Positions 42,434-53,715 of a DNA stretch of 64,000 nucleotides are shown here, piece by piece. The stretch comes from Alentia gelatinosa. Taxonomy: Eukaryota; Annelida; Polychaeta; Phyllodocida; Polynoidae. The notes beneath the pieces were generated by a model. That model did not search any database, was not told the DNA's origin, and worked only from the letters and a program-made list of their open reading frames with translations. The stretch lies in the NCBI GenBank assembly GCA_950022655.1, contig OX465584.1, positions 64,048,841 to 64,112,840 of the forward strand, read 5' to 3'. The position numbers and the translations under genes are program-made. Position 1 is the first letter of the stretch; each line of letters opens with the position of its first letter.

Positions 42434-42457
42434 GGCCATCTTACCGGAAGTCACGTG
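42434..42457 (-). promoter_or_regulatory. compact YY1-ETS-E-box cluster, minus-strand start
   Basis: GGCCATCTT (42434-42442), CCGGAAGT (42444-42451) and CACGTG (42452-42457) are directly adjacent. Read on the minus strand the order is E-box, ETS, then AAGATGGCC with an ATG at 42439-42437. That ATG opens a 36-codon frame of no recognised family. The arrangement is typical of housekeeping promoters whose YY1 site overlaps the start codon. Confidence 0.45.
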
Positions 42458-42659
42458 GCCCGTGAGATGGGTGATTTTTGTATCACTATAATGTTGCGTC
42501 AGGTAAGAAGGTAGACGGTGTCGAAGGAAATGTTCATCATCTTGTGCAGCGTTTCCAAATGGCGATTATGGCCGCAGATTCTGGCCTTTAGCGCCACCTG
42601 ACGACTATTTGCTGCTTATCGGGCGTGGACCTCCAATTTATCACTGTAAAATAGACCCT

Positions 42660-42971
42660 TTAGGCCCGTTTCCATTGGCCGATCTCCTGTCACCGATCTA
42701 CTGTCAGGAACCCCCGACAGACGTTTGGCACTGCTGACCCCAAATCGGTCAATGGAAACTACCCAGCTCGTGAAATGGCCCACGACTTTCTCTGCTTAGA
42801 TTATGCAATGTGGCACCACCCACCACTGAGTGAAAGCTTGGTCACTGAATGAAATCCACTACCCTCACAGATTTTTCTTTACCTACGCGCAGTCAGTGGC
42901 ACCACCGACAGACTTTCTGGGTAACTGAAAAAGTCTATGCACATTTCGTCGGCCAATGAAAACGGGCCTTA
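42660..42971. mobile_element. family G MITE, long subfamily
   Basis: GGCCCGTTTCCATTGGCCGA and TCGGCCAATGAAAACGGGCC are inverted ends. Interior CACCGACAGACTTTCTGGGTAA and its relatives match the nested copy at 24555-24862. Confidence 0.75.
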
Positions 42972-42979
42972 TCCTTACA

Positions 42980-43205
42980 TTTACATTAGATGACTAAATA
43001 CCTGGCAACTGAAAATCGTCAAGCCAGTAGTTGTCAGGTGGCGGCAATATCGACCACAAAAGTCTTCAACCTCGGGATATATATATTCAAGCGTTTACAC
43101 TGACGACTAGGTTTTCACAGAATTGCCGCCCATCTGGAAGACAAGGTCGTCAGGAGGTGCAAAATACCAGAATCGCCGGCCAGAATCATCTAGTGTAAAT
43201 GCTGG
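42980..43205. mobile_element. family B MITE, decayed
   Basis: TTTACATTAGATGACTAAATACC to ATCATCTAGTGTAAATGC with the usual interior words. Confidence 0.55.
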
Positions 43206-43956
43206 TTTTCTTTCCCCAACGATGATTTCTGCCATAACCCTAGAAGCCATTTTCCACTGGCTGATGAAAATGGCACCAATTGATTAAGTTCTCCTATGAG
43301 TTGGTTTGTAACACAGTCCCCTATAATTTTAGTGCATACATACTCAAAGGATGTTATCATTGTAAGCTACGTACTATTAAGTGCATGTTGATAGTTATAC
43401 TGATGGTGTTTAATCATGAGTTGGTCATGAGCTGGCCACGATATAGTCATGAGTGATCATGAGTGACACTCATGTCTCTCACGTGTCTCTTTGTCCTCAC
43501 TTAGCCACTCCTCAGTGGTACCGATATAATCAGTCTGCTTTGGGCTCCTGACGAGGATGGACGCCCTGATTCTATTCTACGTGCTGTAACCTCCTAAGTT
43601 GGCGATGAGAAGAAATACAACAACCAAGTAAACACAACGAGAAGTCTCCATCTTATTATTCCCGCTCTTAACTGTGTAACAGGTTGGTGGTGGCCAACGA
43701 CCGCACGTCGGTATCTAAAGATCGGTGAGGGTGCCGTGTATGCCTTGTTTCTGATACATATATAACAGGTCCATACAGACAGAACTGTCCTGCAAACACG
43801 ATGATTGTCGTGTGGTGGCCTTGTTGCATAATCTATGCATAATTAATCAATGAACACTTCTTTACATGTCGGTTTCCATTCACCGATCTGGCGTTGATGG
43901 TTCCCGACTGCAGATCGATGACGAATGGCTCATAAAGAAACCAATGATGTGTGCTG
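43206..43956. other. no gene; family G fragments
   Basis: CATTTTCCACTGGCTGATGAAAATGG (about 43251) and CGGTTTCCATTCACCGATC (about 43869) are end-like fragments. A GGTCATGAG/TGATCATGAG-rich patch lies near 43425-43470. No coding content. Confidence 0.4.
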
Positions 43957-43958
43957 TA

Positions 43959-44162
43959 CAGTAAAATCCCGCTTCTGGGACACCCCTCTTAAGGGGCGAC
44001 CCAGCTCAAGGTGCCACCCTGCTTAAGGAGACACCCTGCTTAAGGGAACACCCCACAGAAACTTTTTATTTAGTTTATTCTAACCCCGCTTAAGTTCACA
44101 CCCTGCTTAAGGGGACACTTTTCTCAGAAGAGAGGGTGAACCCTTAAGCGGGGCTTTATTCT
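43959..44162. mobile_element. pogo-like MITE with internal CTTAAGGGG repeats
   Basis: CAGTAAAATCCCGCTTCTGGG after TA, and CCCTTAAGCGGGGCTTTATTCTA at the right. The interior is reiterated CCTGCTTAAGGGGACAC. Confidence 0.65.
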
Positions 44163-44599
44163 ATATTTAATACCAGAAATGTAAAAAGTTCTACAAATAA
44201 TGAAATAATGCTCTGGAACTATCCATGTCTTTTCTCCGATTAACATTGGCACAAAATGAGCATCACTTACTGAATACAATTAAATGAGTAGGCCTTTTAT
44301 TGGGTAGAGGGGGAACTAAAGCATTTTCTTCATTATATCAATACCTGAGGGGTGTTGTCACTGTTAAAAGGCGTACGTGTACACTATATTTGTTCATACC
44401 TGTTTAAAACTAAAGCAATTTGGGTTAAATATATATACCACATGTTCATTTTTATTATAGATATTCCTATCCTCTTTGATGTTTAGCCAAATGAGAATCT
44501 ATTTCATGCATGGTTTTATACGAGATATCGATTCACCTTGCGGGGGTAGGTGAATGCAGTGGTTTCTCTGTCTACAATTTACCTTGTTCTTCAGGTGTG
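44163..44599. other. no gene recognised
   Basis: AT-rich, unremarkable. Confidence 0.35.
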
Positions 44600-44765
44600 T
44601 ATTATATAGAGACATAGTTAGTGTGACCTAATGGAATCTGTTCAGAGATATTTTGATCAGAAATACTAACTGAGTTCGAAGAACGAGGTGATTATTTCTG
44701 ACCAAAATATCGAGGAGCAGATGCAATTCAGTCACACTCACTGTGTCTCTTAATTATTACATACC
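44600..44765. repeat. foldback K, arms about 80 bp
   Basis: GTGTATTATATAGAGACATAG...GATATTTTGATCAGAAATA is answered by TATTTCTGACCAAAATATC...CTGTGTCTCTTAATTATTAC, with the apex near GTTCGAAGAACG (44682). It carries the single TTA (44618-44620) that is the empty counterpart of the PIF-like insertion at 36710. Confidence 0.8.
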
Positions 44766-45259
44766 TAGAAATCATTAAAAATGCCATTCTACAACTCACT
44801 AAAGAGTAGAATGGGTGGTCACGTGGTACAGAGGGACGTATGGATATTCTTTCGTCACTCAGTGACGAACGGAATTTGTCCTCCTGGTCAGTAACAGTGA
44901 GATTTTTGCCTATAGGAATATAGTAATATGCGGAAACGTGTTTACTGTGGGAGTATTTATTTAGTATGTGGTCTTTGCTCAGTTTTGTGTGGACCACCGA
45001 CGCTTTGATCCAGTAGCGGGAACTATTTGTTACTCTCCTACCAGATCTTTCATACTGCTTGGAGAGTATGTCATGTCATAACCTCAGAGCCAATTTTCCA
45101 TTTTCCCAATTCCTTTCCTGTGTATCAAAATATCATTAAACATAAATCTTGGTTTCCTTATCAATTTGTTAGTGATGAATATTTCATCCGGTTAGAGTAT
45201 ACATAGAACAAAACTCCTTGGTTTGAGGCGCACACCGCAGATACCGTGTGGGATTTGAC
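44766..45259. other. TATATACC-type element then unremarkable sequence
   Basis: CCATTCTAC/GTAGAATGG (about 44783-44816) and the palindrome TCGTCACTCAGTGACGA (44852-44868) lie inside an element ending CCTATAGGAATATAGTAAT near 44930. Nothing recognised beyond. Confidence 0.5.
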
Positions 45260-45566
45260 CCCAACGCCCATCTACCGATTCCGGAACATTCATGTACCTT
45301 TGTCGGCGACAAACGGACGGTAATTTGTCTCTCCAAAGGCATCCTAACGGAGTCGGCCGTAGTCGGTAGATGTAGGACAGCTAGGCAAGGGTGAGCCACC
45401 GATTAGTAGACCGATTTGCTTAGGACTAATATCCACCACCCCATCTTCTCAATGTCCACCGGTCGAGCGAAGAGTTACGTAATTTGCCTGCGACAAGTCG
45501 ACTGACTCCTATACGATTTGCAAACTAATCGCTCAACCCTGAATCGGTAGATGGGCATCAGGCTTT
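45260..45566. mobile_element. family D MITE, copy 3
   Basis: Nearly identical in order and length to 12280-12595; ends CCAACGCCCATCTACCGATT and AATCGGTAGATGGGCATC. Confidence 0.75.
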
Positions 45567-45639
45567 AACCAACCAAACCTCTATATCGTAGCTCAGTTCA
45601 GACAGGGGTACACTTGTCGCCAGAGCTACACTACGTTAG

Positions 45640-45960
45640 CTCTGGTTGGCACTCTCCCAGCACATCTTTCAGAGCACTAGTGATAATCTCTGCCTCAACC
45701 CAGTGACGTCATATGCTGGTTCCCCATTTATCCACTAAGGACAGGGGGAATCAGCCAACATTTCGGATTCAAAACAGGGCAACTGTCAAAAGTCATGAAA
45801 CTGTTAAATGAGCTTCCTTTTTCGACTTTAAACCACTTTATAATGTGAACCAGCATCTGATTAGACTGTCCCTTCAAGTGAGCACATTTGACATGTTGAC
45901 AAACAAAACCCTGCAACACATGAGGATGTCATTAATTTGGTGAGCTGTGGATATTTTCCG
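45640..45960. repeat. dispersed repeat R1, reverse copy
   Basis: CACTCTCCCAGCACATC, then the R1 body reversed (GCCAACATTTCGGATTCAAAACA, AACCACTTTATAATGTGAA, GTTGACAAACAAAACC). Includes a TGACGTCA near 45703. Confidence 0.65.
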
Positions 45961-46940
45961 ATGAGTATTTCTGCTCTCAAAACCCGGTATGAAAAAAAGA
46001 TAACTTGGTCTGAGAGTGAGAATTCGTGGCCATGACCAGGGTTTAACCATATCGACCCCTCAGCCGTAGCTGAGCTCAATCTAAGACAGGGGTCGGTTGC
46101 CAATCTATGAAAGCATACGACATTTAAATCACAGAGATCTTCACAATGACGTCACGTCCAGGAGCCCCCTAGCGGCTCTCAGGGAAACGACACGGGTAAA
46201 CAAACGTCTGCGCTGAACGGCGGTCTACTGACGATCGTGGCCGGTGATTTTGGCATTTTGCACCTCCTGACGACTTTCAGCAGTAAAATGATGGAAATTG
46301 TCTCATGTAAACCGCTGGCGATTCTATGAAAACTTAAAGTCGCCAGTGTAAATGCTTGGGAACATTCTGAGGTCGACGACTTTTGCAGTGGACATTGCCA
46401 CCACCTGACGATATTGGCTGATGATCTACAGTTGCAATGTATTAAGTCGTCCAATGTAAACGCCGGGCAAGCGTTTACACTGACGACTTTAAGTCTTCAC
46501 AGAGTTGCCGCCCATATAGAAGACTAATTCAAGCCTGCTTGAAATAGTCACAAGTGTCAGAGCGTGTCCAATAGTCGTCAGGTGGTACCTCATTGTATAT
46601 AACAAGACAATCTGCAGTTGCCACACGAGGGTGGTTGTGGCCCCTAAAATTCGAGGTCAACTCTCGACTGCAGAGCCGTCCCAAGGCGCGAGAAAATATC
46701 ATGTAAGGAGGTCAGGGTGAAGGTCGGGGTTTGCTGCGAATGCAGTCATTGGCTACTCGGTCTACTGTATTCCTTATATGGAATTAAGGTAATGGGACAA
46801 CTCCATGATGCACGCTTGGCGTTTACATTTGACGACTTCTAGCTTTTTACAGCTGATATTGCCACTGACGACTTGGCTTGACGATCTACAGTCGCCACGT
46901 ATTAAGTCGTCTAATGTAAACGCCGAGTCAAAGAACCTGA
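45961..46940. mobile_element. family B cluster with intervening sequence
   Basis: 46228-46470 is a reverse copy ending CGTCCAATGTAAACGCCGGG. 46475-46630 is a forward partial copy and 46814-46925 a short copy with both ends. 45961-46225 has no recognised element; a CRE-like TGACGTCAC lies near 46146. Confidence 0.55.
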
Positions 46941-47224
46941 GCTGTGAGGGAGGAAACAACTGAAAATGTCAGCATCTTTTAATCCGGGCATTTTACCGGC
47001 TGCCGGGGATGGCATTCAGGGTGCGTCGAGCCACCTGATATGTTTGATACAGTGTTTTGATTTTACTTCCCCTTAAATCTACCAGTGCCGGGAACAGTTG
47101 GTCTGCTCATCCCAGAAAAATCATTACCAGAGGATTCCCGAATCTCAGGAAAGGAATGTAATAAGAATTAATCTGTTAGTAATATGTACTATTATTCGGT
47201 GTCCCTATCCCGGCGTTTACATTG
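46941..47224. other. no gene; shared flank
   Basis: The last 40 bp (TACTATTATTCGGTGTCCCTATCC) recurs before the family D copy at 61.2 kb. Confidence 0.45.
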
Positions 47225-48015
47225 AGTCCAATGTGCATCTACCGATTTCAGAACATTGATGTATCTTTGTTGGTAACTAAGGAACAGTACATTCTCTCAG
47301 GCAAGGCATCTTTACAGAGTCGGTCCTAGTTGGTAAATGTGGGGCAGCTAGACAAGGGTCAGCCAACGATTAGTGAAACCCCCTCCTTGAGATGTTCTCT
47401 TTGCTGATGAGTTGTCGTTCAATTTTCCTAAATCGTTTACCAAAGGTTTAGCGACATGTTGATAAATCCAGTCGCTGATAATGAAATGTTGGTAAATGGC
47501 CCCTGATTGGGTGGCCCGCATAGGCTGTGGGGTTACATAATTTGCCTGTGACAAGTTCATCAACCCCTACTCAATTTGGGAACTAATCTTTCAACCCTGT
47601 ATCAGAAGATGTGTATTGGGCTTTACATGTCTATGGAGCACTCAAGAGGCTATAAACGATTGCTGCACCTCATATTTGTCATCCAAGTCAAAGGCATATC
47701 CTACAATACACAGTGGCGCCACCTGGTGATTTTCAAATACTGACTGTTATCCATCAAAACCAAGATTAGTGAAACCCCCTCCTGGAGCTGTACTTTTGTC
47801 GCTGAAGATTTGTCATTCGATGTTCCTAAATGGCTTGCAGAAAGTTTATCAACATGTTGATAAATCTAGTCATTGACAACTGAACATTGGTAAATGCCCC
47901 TGATTAGGTGGCTGACACAGGCCGAGGGGTTACGTAATTCGCCTGTGACAAGTTCACCGACTCCTGTACGATTTGGGAACTAATCATGAATCGGTAGATG
48001 TGTATTGGGCTTTAG
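47225..48015. mobile_element. two family D copies around a family F fragment
   Basis: 47225-47625 is a full D element (AGTCCAATGTGCATCTACCG ... GATGTGTATTGGGCTTTAC). 47685-47765 is the left end of family F (AAAGGCATATCCTAC...GTGGCGCCACCTGGTGAT). 47765-48015 is a D right half. Confidence 0.6.
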
Positions 48016-48345
48016 TTGACTAAATACCTGGCGACTGTAGATGTAAGATGGTGGCAATGTCCACTGAAAAAGTCAACCTCGGAACGTACTCGACCGTTTA
48101 CACTGACTACTAAGTTTTCACAGAATTGCTCCCCATCTAGACTAATTCAAACCAGCTTGAAATAGTCACCGGCATCAGAGTGTGTCCAATAGTCGTCAGG
48201 TGGTGCCGAACTGAGTAATCAGACGATCTGCAGTCGCAGCGCACTTGGCATTTACACTAGACGATTTCTAGCTTATTACAGCTGAAAGTTGTCAAGAGGT
48301 GCAAAATGCCAGAATCGCAAGCCAAAATTGTCTTGTGTAAACACC
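48016..48345. mobile_element. family B MITE
   Basis: GACTAAATACCTGGCGACTGTAG to GTCTTGTGTAAACACCAGG with internal B words; it follows D directly. Confidence 0.55.
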
Positions 48346-48838
48346 AGGTTTCTGTAGAAACAAACAGAGAGCCTGTTGCGCTACATGCATGTTGTGGTGT
48401 GACACATTAGTCTCCAGGAAACACTAAACCAGTGGAAATATGTGTCCGGAGCATGCAACAGAAACCTGCCCACCTGACAACCCCACACTCACTCTCCAAT
48501 CAGAGACGTGTCAAAAACACGCCTCAGTACAATGAAACCTTCACTCACTCTCCTCCACATACGTACTGCACCTACTCAGCACATAAACCGGTGTATCGGC
48601 TTGGAGAGCGTGTCTCTGTGTGGTCACGTGACCGGGTTGGCTCACTCTCAGGGCAGATCTTCTGAGCAGCTCATGCGAGCACAGAAGGAGAAAGGAGTGG
48701 AGTGGGGGCCCGGACCAGGCCCGGGCCAGCACCCAGTGCACTCAGGGTGCAATTATTGTGGTTGTCAAATAAAAGAAAATGCTAGAAGGGCGCACACTCT
48801 CACGCACGCGTAGAAAGCACCATGACCCACGGAACTAC
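48346..48838. other. no gene recognised
   Basis: Contains GGTCACGTGACCGG (about 48622), a CACGTG palindrome in CpG-containing sequence. Open frames lack recognisable content. Confidence 0.35.
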
Positions 48839-49241
48839 TACAGTAAAACCCCGCTTAAGGGAAACAACCCACTTAAGGGGCCACTCCGCTTCTGAGACAC
48901 CCCGCTTAAGGAGACACCCAGCATAAGGAGAAAATTGTTCTGAACGGAAATTTTCTCCTCAATTAAGAGTTTATTTTAGCCCTGCTTAAGGGGACACACT
49001 GCTTAAGGGGACATACTGCTTAAGGGGACATACTACTTAAGAGGACACACCGCTGAAGGGGGCGATTTGCTTGGGACAGGAATTTTCCCCTCTATTAAGA
49101 GTTTATTTTCACCCCGCCTAAGGGGACAACATGCTTAAGGGGACACCTCACATTTGGAGGAGCACCTTATCATCTTTGAGGGGACAGTTTTATGACAACA
49201 TTCGGAATTATCTAAACTGCTTGTCTTTGGTATGTATGTCT

Positions 49242-49453
49242 GGGACCTGTTTCAGTAGTTTTGTGACATTAGGCATAGACAGACATCATCAGCGGCACCA
49301 ACAGTGCAAGCAACAGCGGAAAAAGACTAGCAAATATCAGAAGATTGAAGGGGCCAATCTTCTTCATATTAAGTGCCGCAACTTGTGTTGATCAGTCCGT
49401 ATGGTGTGACAGACGCCATCTAGACATGTCACGAAATTACTGAAACAGGTCCC
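49242..49453. mobile_element. nested MITE 1, 212 bp, 26-bp TIR
   Basis: GGGACCTGTTTCAGTAGTTT and, inverted, GGGACCTGTTTCAGTAATTT; the match continues to GTGACAT. No clear target duplication. Confidence 0.75.
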
Positions 49454-49492
49454 TGGTGCTTAGACTGGTGTATATAAACAAACAAGTCCGGA

Positions 49493-49743
49493 GTCCACCT
49501 ACTACGATAGAAATTTAGACCTACCAATATGGCACGATACAAAAAGACATATCGGGAAGGTGCAAAATCGTAGACATATGTCTAGACTTGCCAATCCAGC
49601 AAGCATTGTATGGGTTTTTTCGTTGCCTAATCATAGAAACGTGGTCAACTGCCCCGATATTAGGCGACCTTCCGACGTGATTTAGATTTTTTGTAGGGAG
49701 GTGCATCGTAGACCATATCGGAGCCATATCGTAGTAGGTGGAC
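49493..49743. mobile_element. nested MITE 2, 251 bp, 17-bp perfect TIR
   Basis: GTCCACCTACTACGATA (49493-49509) and its exact inverse (49727-49743). The interior contains CGATA/TATCG words reminiscent of 55.2-55.6 kb. Confidence 0.75.
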
Positions 49744-50136
49744 ACTGAGCCTTAGACAATAGCCGACTGCTGGCCCCTGTAGGCGTCAGGTAGGTGTCAG
49801 TGGGCTGTCTGTGTGGTTATATCAGTGCCTCTTTATCATAGTGCTACCTGTATACACATTGATAATATATCCATCAAGAGTCTAGAAAACCCACTTAAGG
49901 GGATACTCCACTTAAGGGGGCACCCCGCTTAAAGGGGCACCCCGCTTAAGGGGGCACCCCGCTTAAGGGGGCACCCCGCTTAAGGGGGAACCCCGCTTAA
50001 GGGGCACCCCACTTAAGGGGGCACCCTGCTTAAGGGGCACCCCACTTAAGGGGGCATCCTGCTTAAGGGGCCATGCTGCTTAGGGGGCCGTTTTCATTGG
50101 AACGAAGGGTGTTCCCTTTAGCGGCGTTTTACTGTA

Positions 50137-50569
50137 TGTACGCAACAGGGCCACGGAACTATGTAGGCACGGAGCTGCCAGCGAGAAAACATTATATGCT
50201 CGGATTGTTAGACAAAGAAAATAGATTGATTTGCTTGAAGATGATTTAGATGATTGTGCGATAAAGAAGAAGGAAAAGTCGATGGAGATTTTATCTTTGT
50301 GTTCAGGTCATTGTGATGTAACAAGGTTCTGGAGGTCTAGGCCTATTGGCACAAGTCTTAGAGATTACAGACTTCTTATATAGTGAAGTCATTCATTCAT
50401 TAAAATGCTTGTTGTTCTGCAGCCCAAGGGACCCGTTTAATAATCTAGAATGGTCCATGAAGACTCTTTTCTGCTTGTACCCACCATACTTTTATCATCC
50501 ATCGTATACAAAGCCCCCACTGAAAATGTATGATGACTGCAGGACTGATTGAGTTAACAGCTACAGATC
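50137..50569. other. no gene recognised
   Basis: Includes the dispersed GGGACCCGTTTAATAATCTAGAATGG block (50428-). Otherwise unremarkable. Confidence 0.35.
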
Positions 50570-51010
50570 GTTGATAAAATCTGCCATCCTAGGATTTATT
50601 ATCCATCGTATACAAAGCCCCCATTGAAAATGTATGATGACTCAGTAAACCACGAGCTATTATTTAAAACCTGTCATGTACCATAACTGTGGTATACGGA
50701 TTTAAACCGGTGGTATACGGCCTCAAAACCATAGTATACGGGGAAAATAGTCCCTTTTGCTATAGAGCAAAGAAATAGTCCCTATTGCTATACCCTTTAA
50801 TATGGCAATTACTGGGTTTAATTTATTTGAAAAGATGGATAATAAATGCAACAAACGATGATTTTGTGGAAAGGCGGCTCTGTAAACCACTCGAGGTTGA
50901 CATCGTAATACACTCGCTAGCGCTTGTGTATTACTACGTGTCAACCACTCGTGGTTTACGGCCGACTGTTGCTTGATATGTTTTGATCCTAGACTCAGGC
51001 AGTTACAGAA
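50570..51010. mobile_element. family H MITE, copy 2 (reverse)
   Basis: Reverse counterpart of 11440-11835, including the hairpin 50895-50946 with identical stem words (GTAATACAC) and loop TCGCTAGCGCTT. Confidence 0.65.
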
Positions 51011-52413
51011 ATGACACATTGACTGGGTGCAGGTGGGTTACAGAAAACTATCCATAGGCTAAATCTGACTCAGACCTTTTAATTGTTATTCATTTATAAT
51101 TGTATGATCATTCATCTATGATGAACATACTTTTGGCTCCTAGTTCTTACAAACTGTTTTGTTTTTAGTTCTAAACCACTTTATTATGAGAATCTACAGT
51201 TGATTCGTCTGCCCCTTCAAGTGAGCACATGTGTCATGTTTACAAAACAAAACCCAATAACACATGAGGTGTTTTCCACTAAAGAAAGTAATCCCAGAGT
51301 CTGTGTCTGATTTGAAATAACAAATAACAGAATTGAGTGTATATCCTTTACCATATCAATATGTGTATCTCTATAGATAAATATAACACAAAATACTCGC
51401 CAAAGCTTTCAGAATTTAGGATATTTGAAAAAACTGGTGGATGGGACAGATTCTTTCCCAAACAGGCAGGTCGGTGCAGAGATACAAGCGGCCGCAGGAA
51501 GTAGAGTAGAGGAGAGTGTGATGTTCACTGTTGGTCTTTCTTCCTGTTAATATATAACCCTCCCACCCGCGGTGTCGTGACGTATTTATCGGATGAAAGA
51601 CCATGAACGGACATTATTTCGCCCATACTATGGTCATTTCCTGATATTACTGTTTGATTGCGATTTTTAATCCATCACTGCATGCTATCACTCAATACAA
51701 TTAAACAATATTCAATGACTTCAACACATCTTTTTAGCAATAAATATCTCAGTGATATCTTTTATCGTCCTAGCTTTATCCCTGAAATTCTGTTCACATC
51801 AACCAAGAAACATAAATTTCATACATCGATCAATCGTCATTGTCTTGTGGGCAAATGTTTGTCGAGCGATCAACCTTTCTTTTCGCGGTAATGTGCCAAA
51901 TTACGTAAGATACCTTCGCCACACATCAATTAAACAAACACGTCTTACTATATGAAAGACAGGCCCACGTAGCTATACGGGTGTTTCCGTTCAACGCCAC
52001 CTAACGGGCAGTTCTTCACTTAGGCCTACGCTCAGACAAACACGGTTAAGTCTACACTGGCACCCAGAGCACACTGACGTAAGCTCTGGTGGAGATCTGC
52101 GCCACATTCACTTACACTCTCCTAGCTGATATTCTCACTACCGGAATCAGAATCTCTGCTGGAAGGGTGAATCATTCTTCCAGCAGATCTTTTGTTGTGG
52201 TAGTCTCTTCCACAACAGGCTATTGTTCTGGTTTGAGACTGTAATACTCTCGAAGCCATATTACCCATATTATTCTTTTCTTTTTGTTTATCTTGATAAA
52301 GGAACCATGAAGCTAGACTTTGTCATCATTTAGCAAAGTTGATAATGCTTTGTAGTGAGTATTCACAGTTTATATTCCAGATGTCCCAGAATTGTGCAAT
52401 GCTTCGAGATTTT
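51011..52413. other. R1 reverse copy (51130-51500) and unremarkable sequence
   Basis: 51130-51500 matches R1 in reverse (AACCACTTTATTATGAGAATC, CACATGAGGTGTT, CTCGCCAAAGCTTTCAGAATTT). 51510-52410 has no recognised gene; an AGCTGATATTC/CAGAATCTCTGCTGG foldback remnant sits near 52110-52165. Confidence 0.5.
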
Positions 52414-52416
52414 TAA

Positions 52417-52837
52417 GAGGGGGCGTCCACCAACCAGACAAGGCTGCGACAATGGCTTTCCGACAAGGTCCACGACAGCTCTACGATTGGAAGCCTTGTC
52501 GTAGCCTTGTCATTGTTGATGGACCACAGTTCCCGACAAGAGGCTACGACAAGGCCACAACAGGCTGCTACATGAAGCTTGTCGGGGGCCTTCCGACAAG
52601 GTTACGACAAAATCGAACATATTCGATTTTGGAGCCGTGTCGTGGCGTGTCGTGGCGTGTCGGGAGGTTGTCGCAGAGGTCTACGATAGAATATTTAGGT
52701 GGAGCGTGCACTTCCCGACAGGCTGCGACAAGGGGTCATGACAGCTCCCCTCCTCACGACAATACTGCGACAAGGCACCAATTGGAACTTTCTTGTCGGC
52801 GTGTCGCAGCCCTGTTGTGGTTGGTGGACGCCCCCTC
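52417..52837. mobile_element. PIF/Harbinger-like MITE, 421 bp, TAA target duplication
   Basis: GAGGGGGCGTCCACCAACCA (52417-52436) is repeated exactly, inverted, at 52818-52837, between TAA at 52414-52416 and 52838-52840. The interior reiterates CGACAAGGC/GCTACGACAAGG words in both orientations. A 168-codon frame overlaps but is a by-product. Confidence 0.85.
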
Positions 52838-52840
52838 TAA

Positions 52841-53715
52841 CTGTTGGAAAAAATCTAGGGCATTGTATTATCGAGTGTGTGCTGTCAATACTTTATAGCT
52901 GATAATTGTCTTGGTTTTAACTTGGAAAAAGATGACTACATGGTAGCTCGGCCTGCCAGTGTATTAGTGCGTATTTAGTGTCAGTGTTCCTGTCTTATCT
53001 AAGCTATATCTAAAGAATTATTGAGGCGATATGCATCTATGATACAACAAAACTAGAACTGGAATATCATAGAATACGATGCATTCGCTATAGTATAGGG
53101 ATAATGTACACAGGTATTATAAACTTACTACTACAGGTGTTTGTTTGGCTGCAGGTTTAACATTTATAACCAAGCAGAGAAGGTGCGACACTGGCCTTTG
53201 GAACTAGGAGCAAATAGTATCTTCGTCATTGATAAATGAGCGTGCAATTATAAATGAAAAACAATTAAAAAGTTTGGATTATATTCAGTCAATTGATATC
53301 TTTCTGTAACCCACTTGCACCCAGCCAACTTGCCATTTCTGCAACTGCCTATTGTGTATCCCAACATATCAAGCTCCAGTGGGTCTTGAGGTATTTTGTG
53401 TTGAATGATTGATCATGTTCAGCTGGGCATGCCTGACCCTGAGACACTGGTACGCTGCTCCGTTCTCACTATCACAGTGAATAGCATGCAGATAATGAAG
53501 GGGTAGTTTTCTGGATGCAAGGTGGAAGTTCAATGTGACCACTCTAACCTCTAGGCGATGTATATAGTCTGTATAAGTATACTCTAAATAGGTCTTTTGC
53601 ATGACGTTGATGAAAATTTGATGAAATAATACCATAACGCTGCATACTGGCTGCCAATTTCTGCATTATGTTTTCGTAATCTCTTTGACTGCAGACTGTA
53701 ATCTATAGGCAACCT
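52841..53715. other. R3 copy 2 (53185-53360) and unremarkable sequence
   Basis: 53185-53360 is the uninterrupted counterpart of 23285-23640. The remainder has no recognisable gene. Confidence 0.5.

Larger units (their letters stand above)
48841..50134. mobile_element. pogo-like element, 1.29 kb, TA target, two nested MITEs
   Basis: CAGTAAAACCCCGCTTAAGG at the left and CCGCTAAAGGG-type inverted sequence ending CGTTTTACTG at the right, with TA at 48839-48840 and 50135-50136. Both arms are 17-bp tandem repeats of GCTTAAGGGG-CACC (48841-49145, 49890-50100). The centre holds two other inverted-repeat elements and no transposase. Confidence 0.75.

Noticed and set aside
52392..52898. 168-codon ORF
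   Set aside because: It extends across both ends of the TAA-flanked MITE and encodes its CGACAAGG word repeats.
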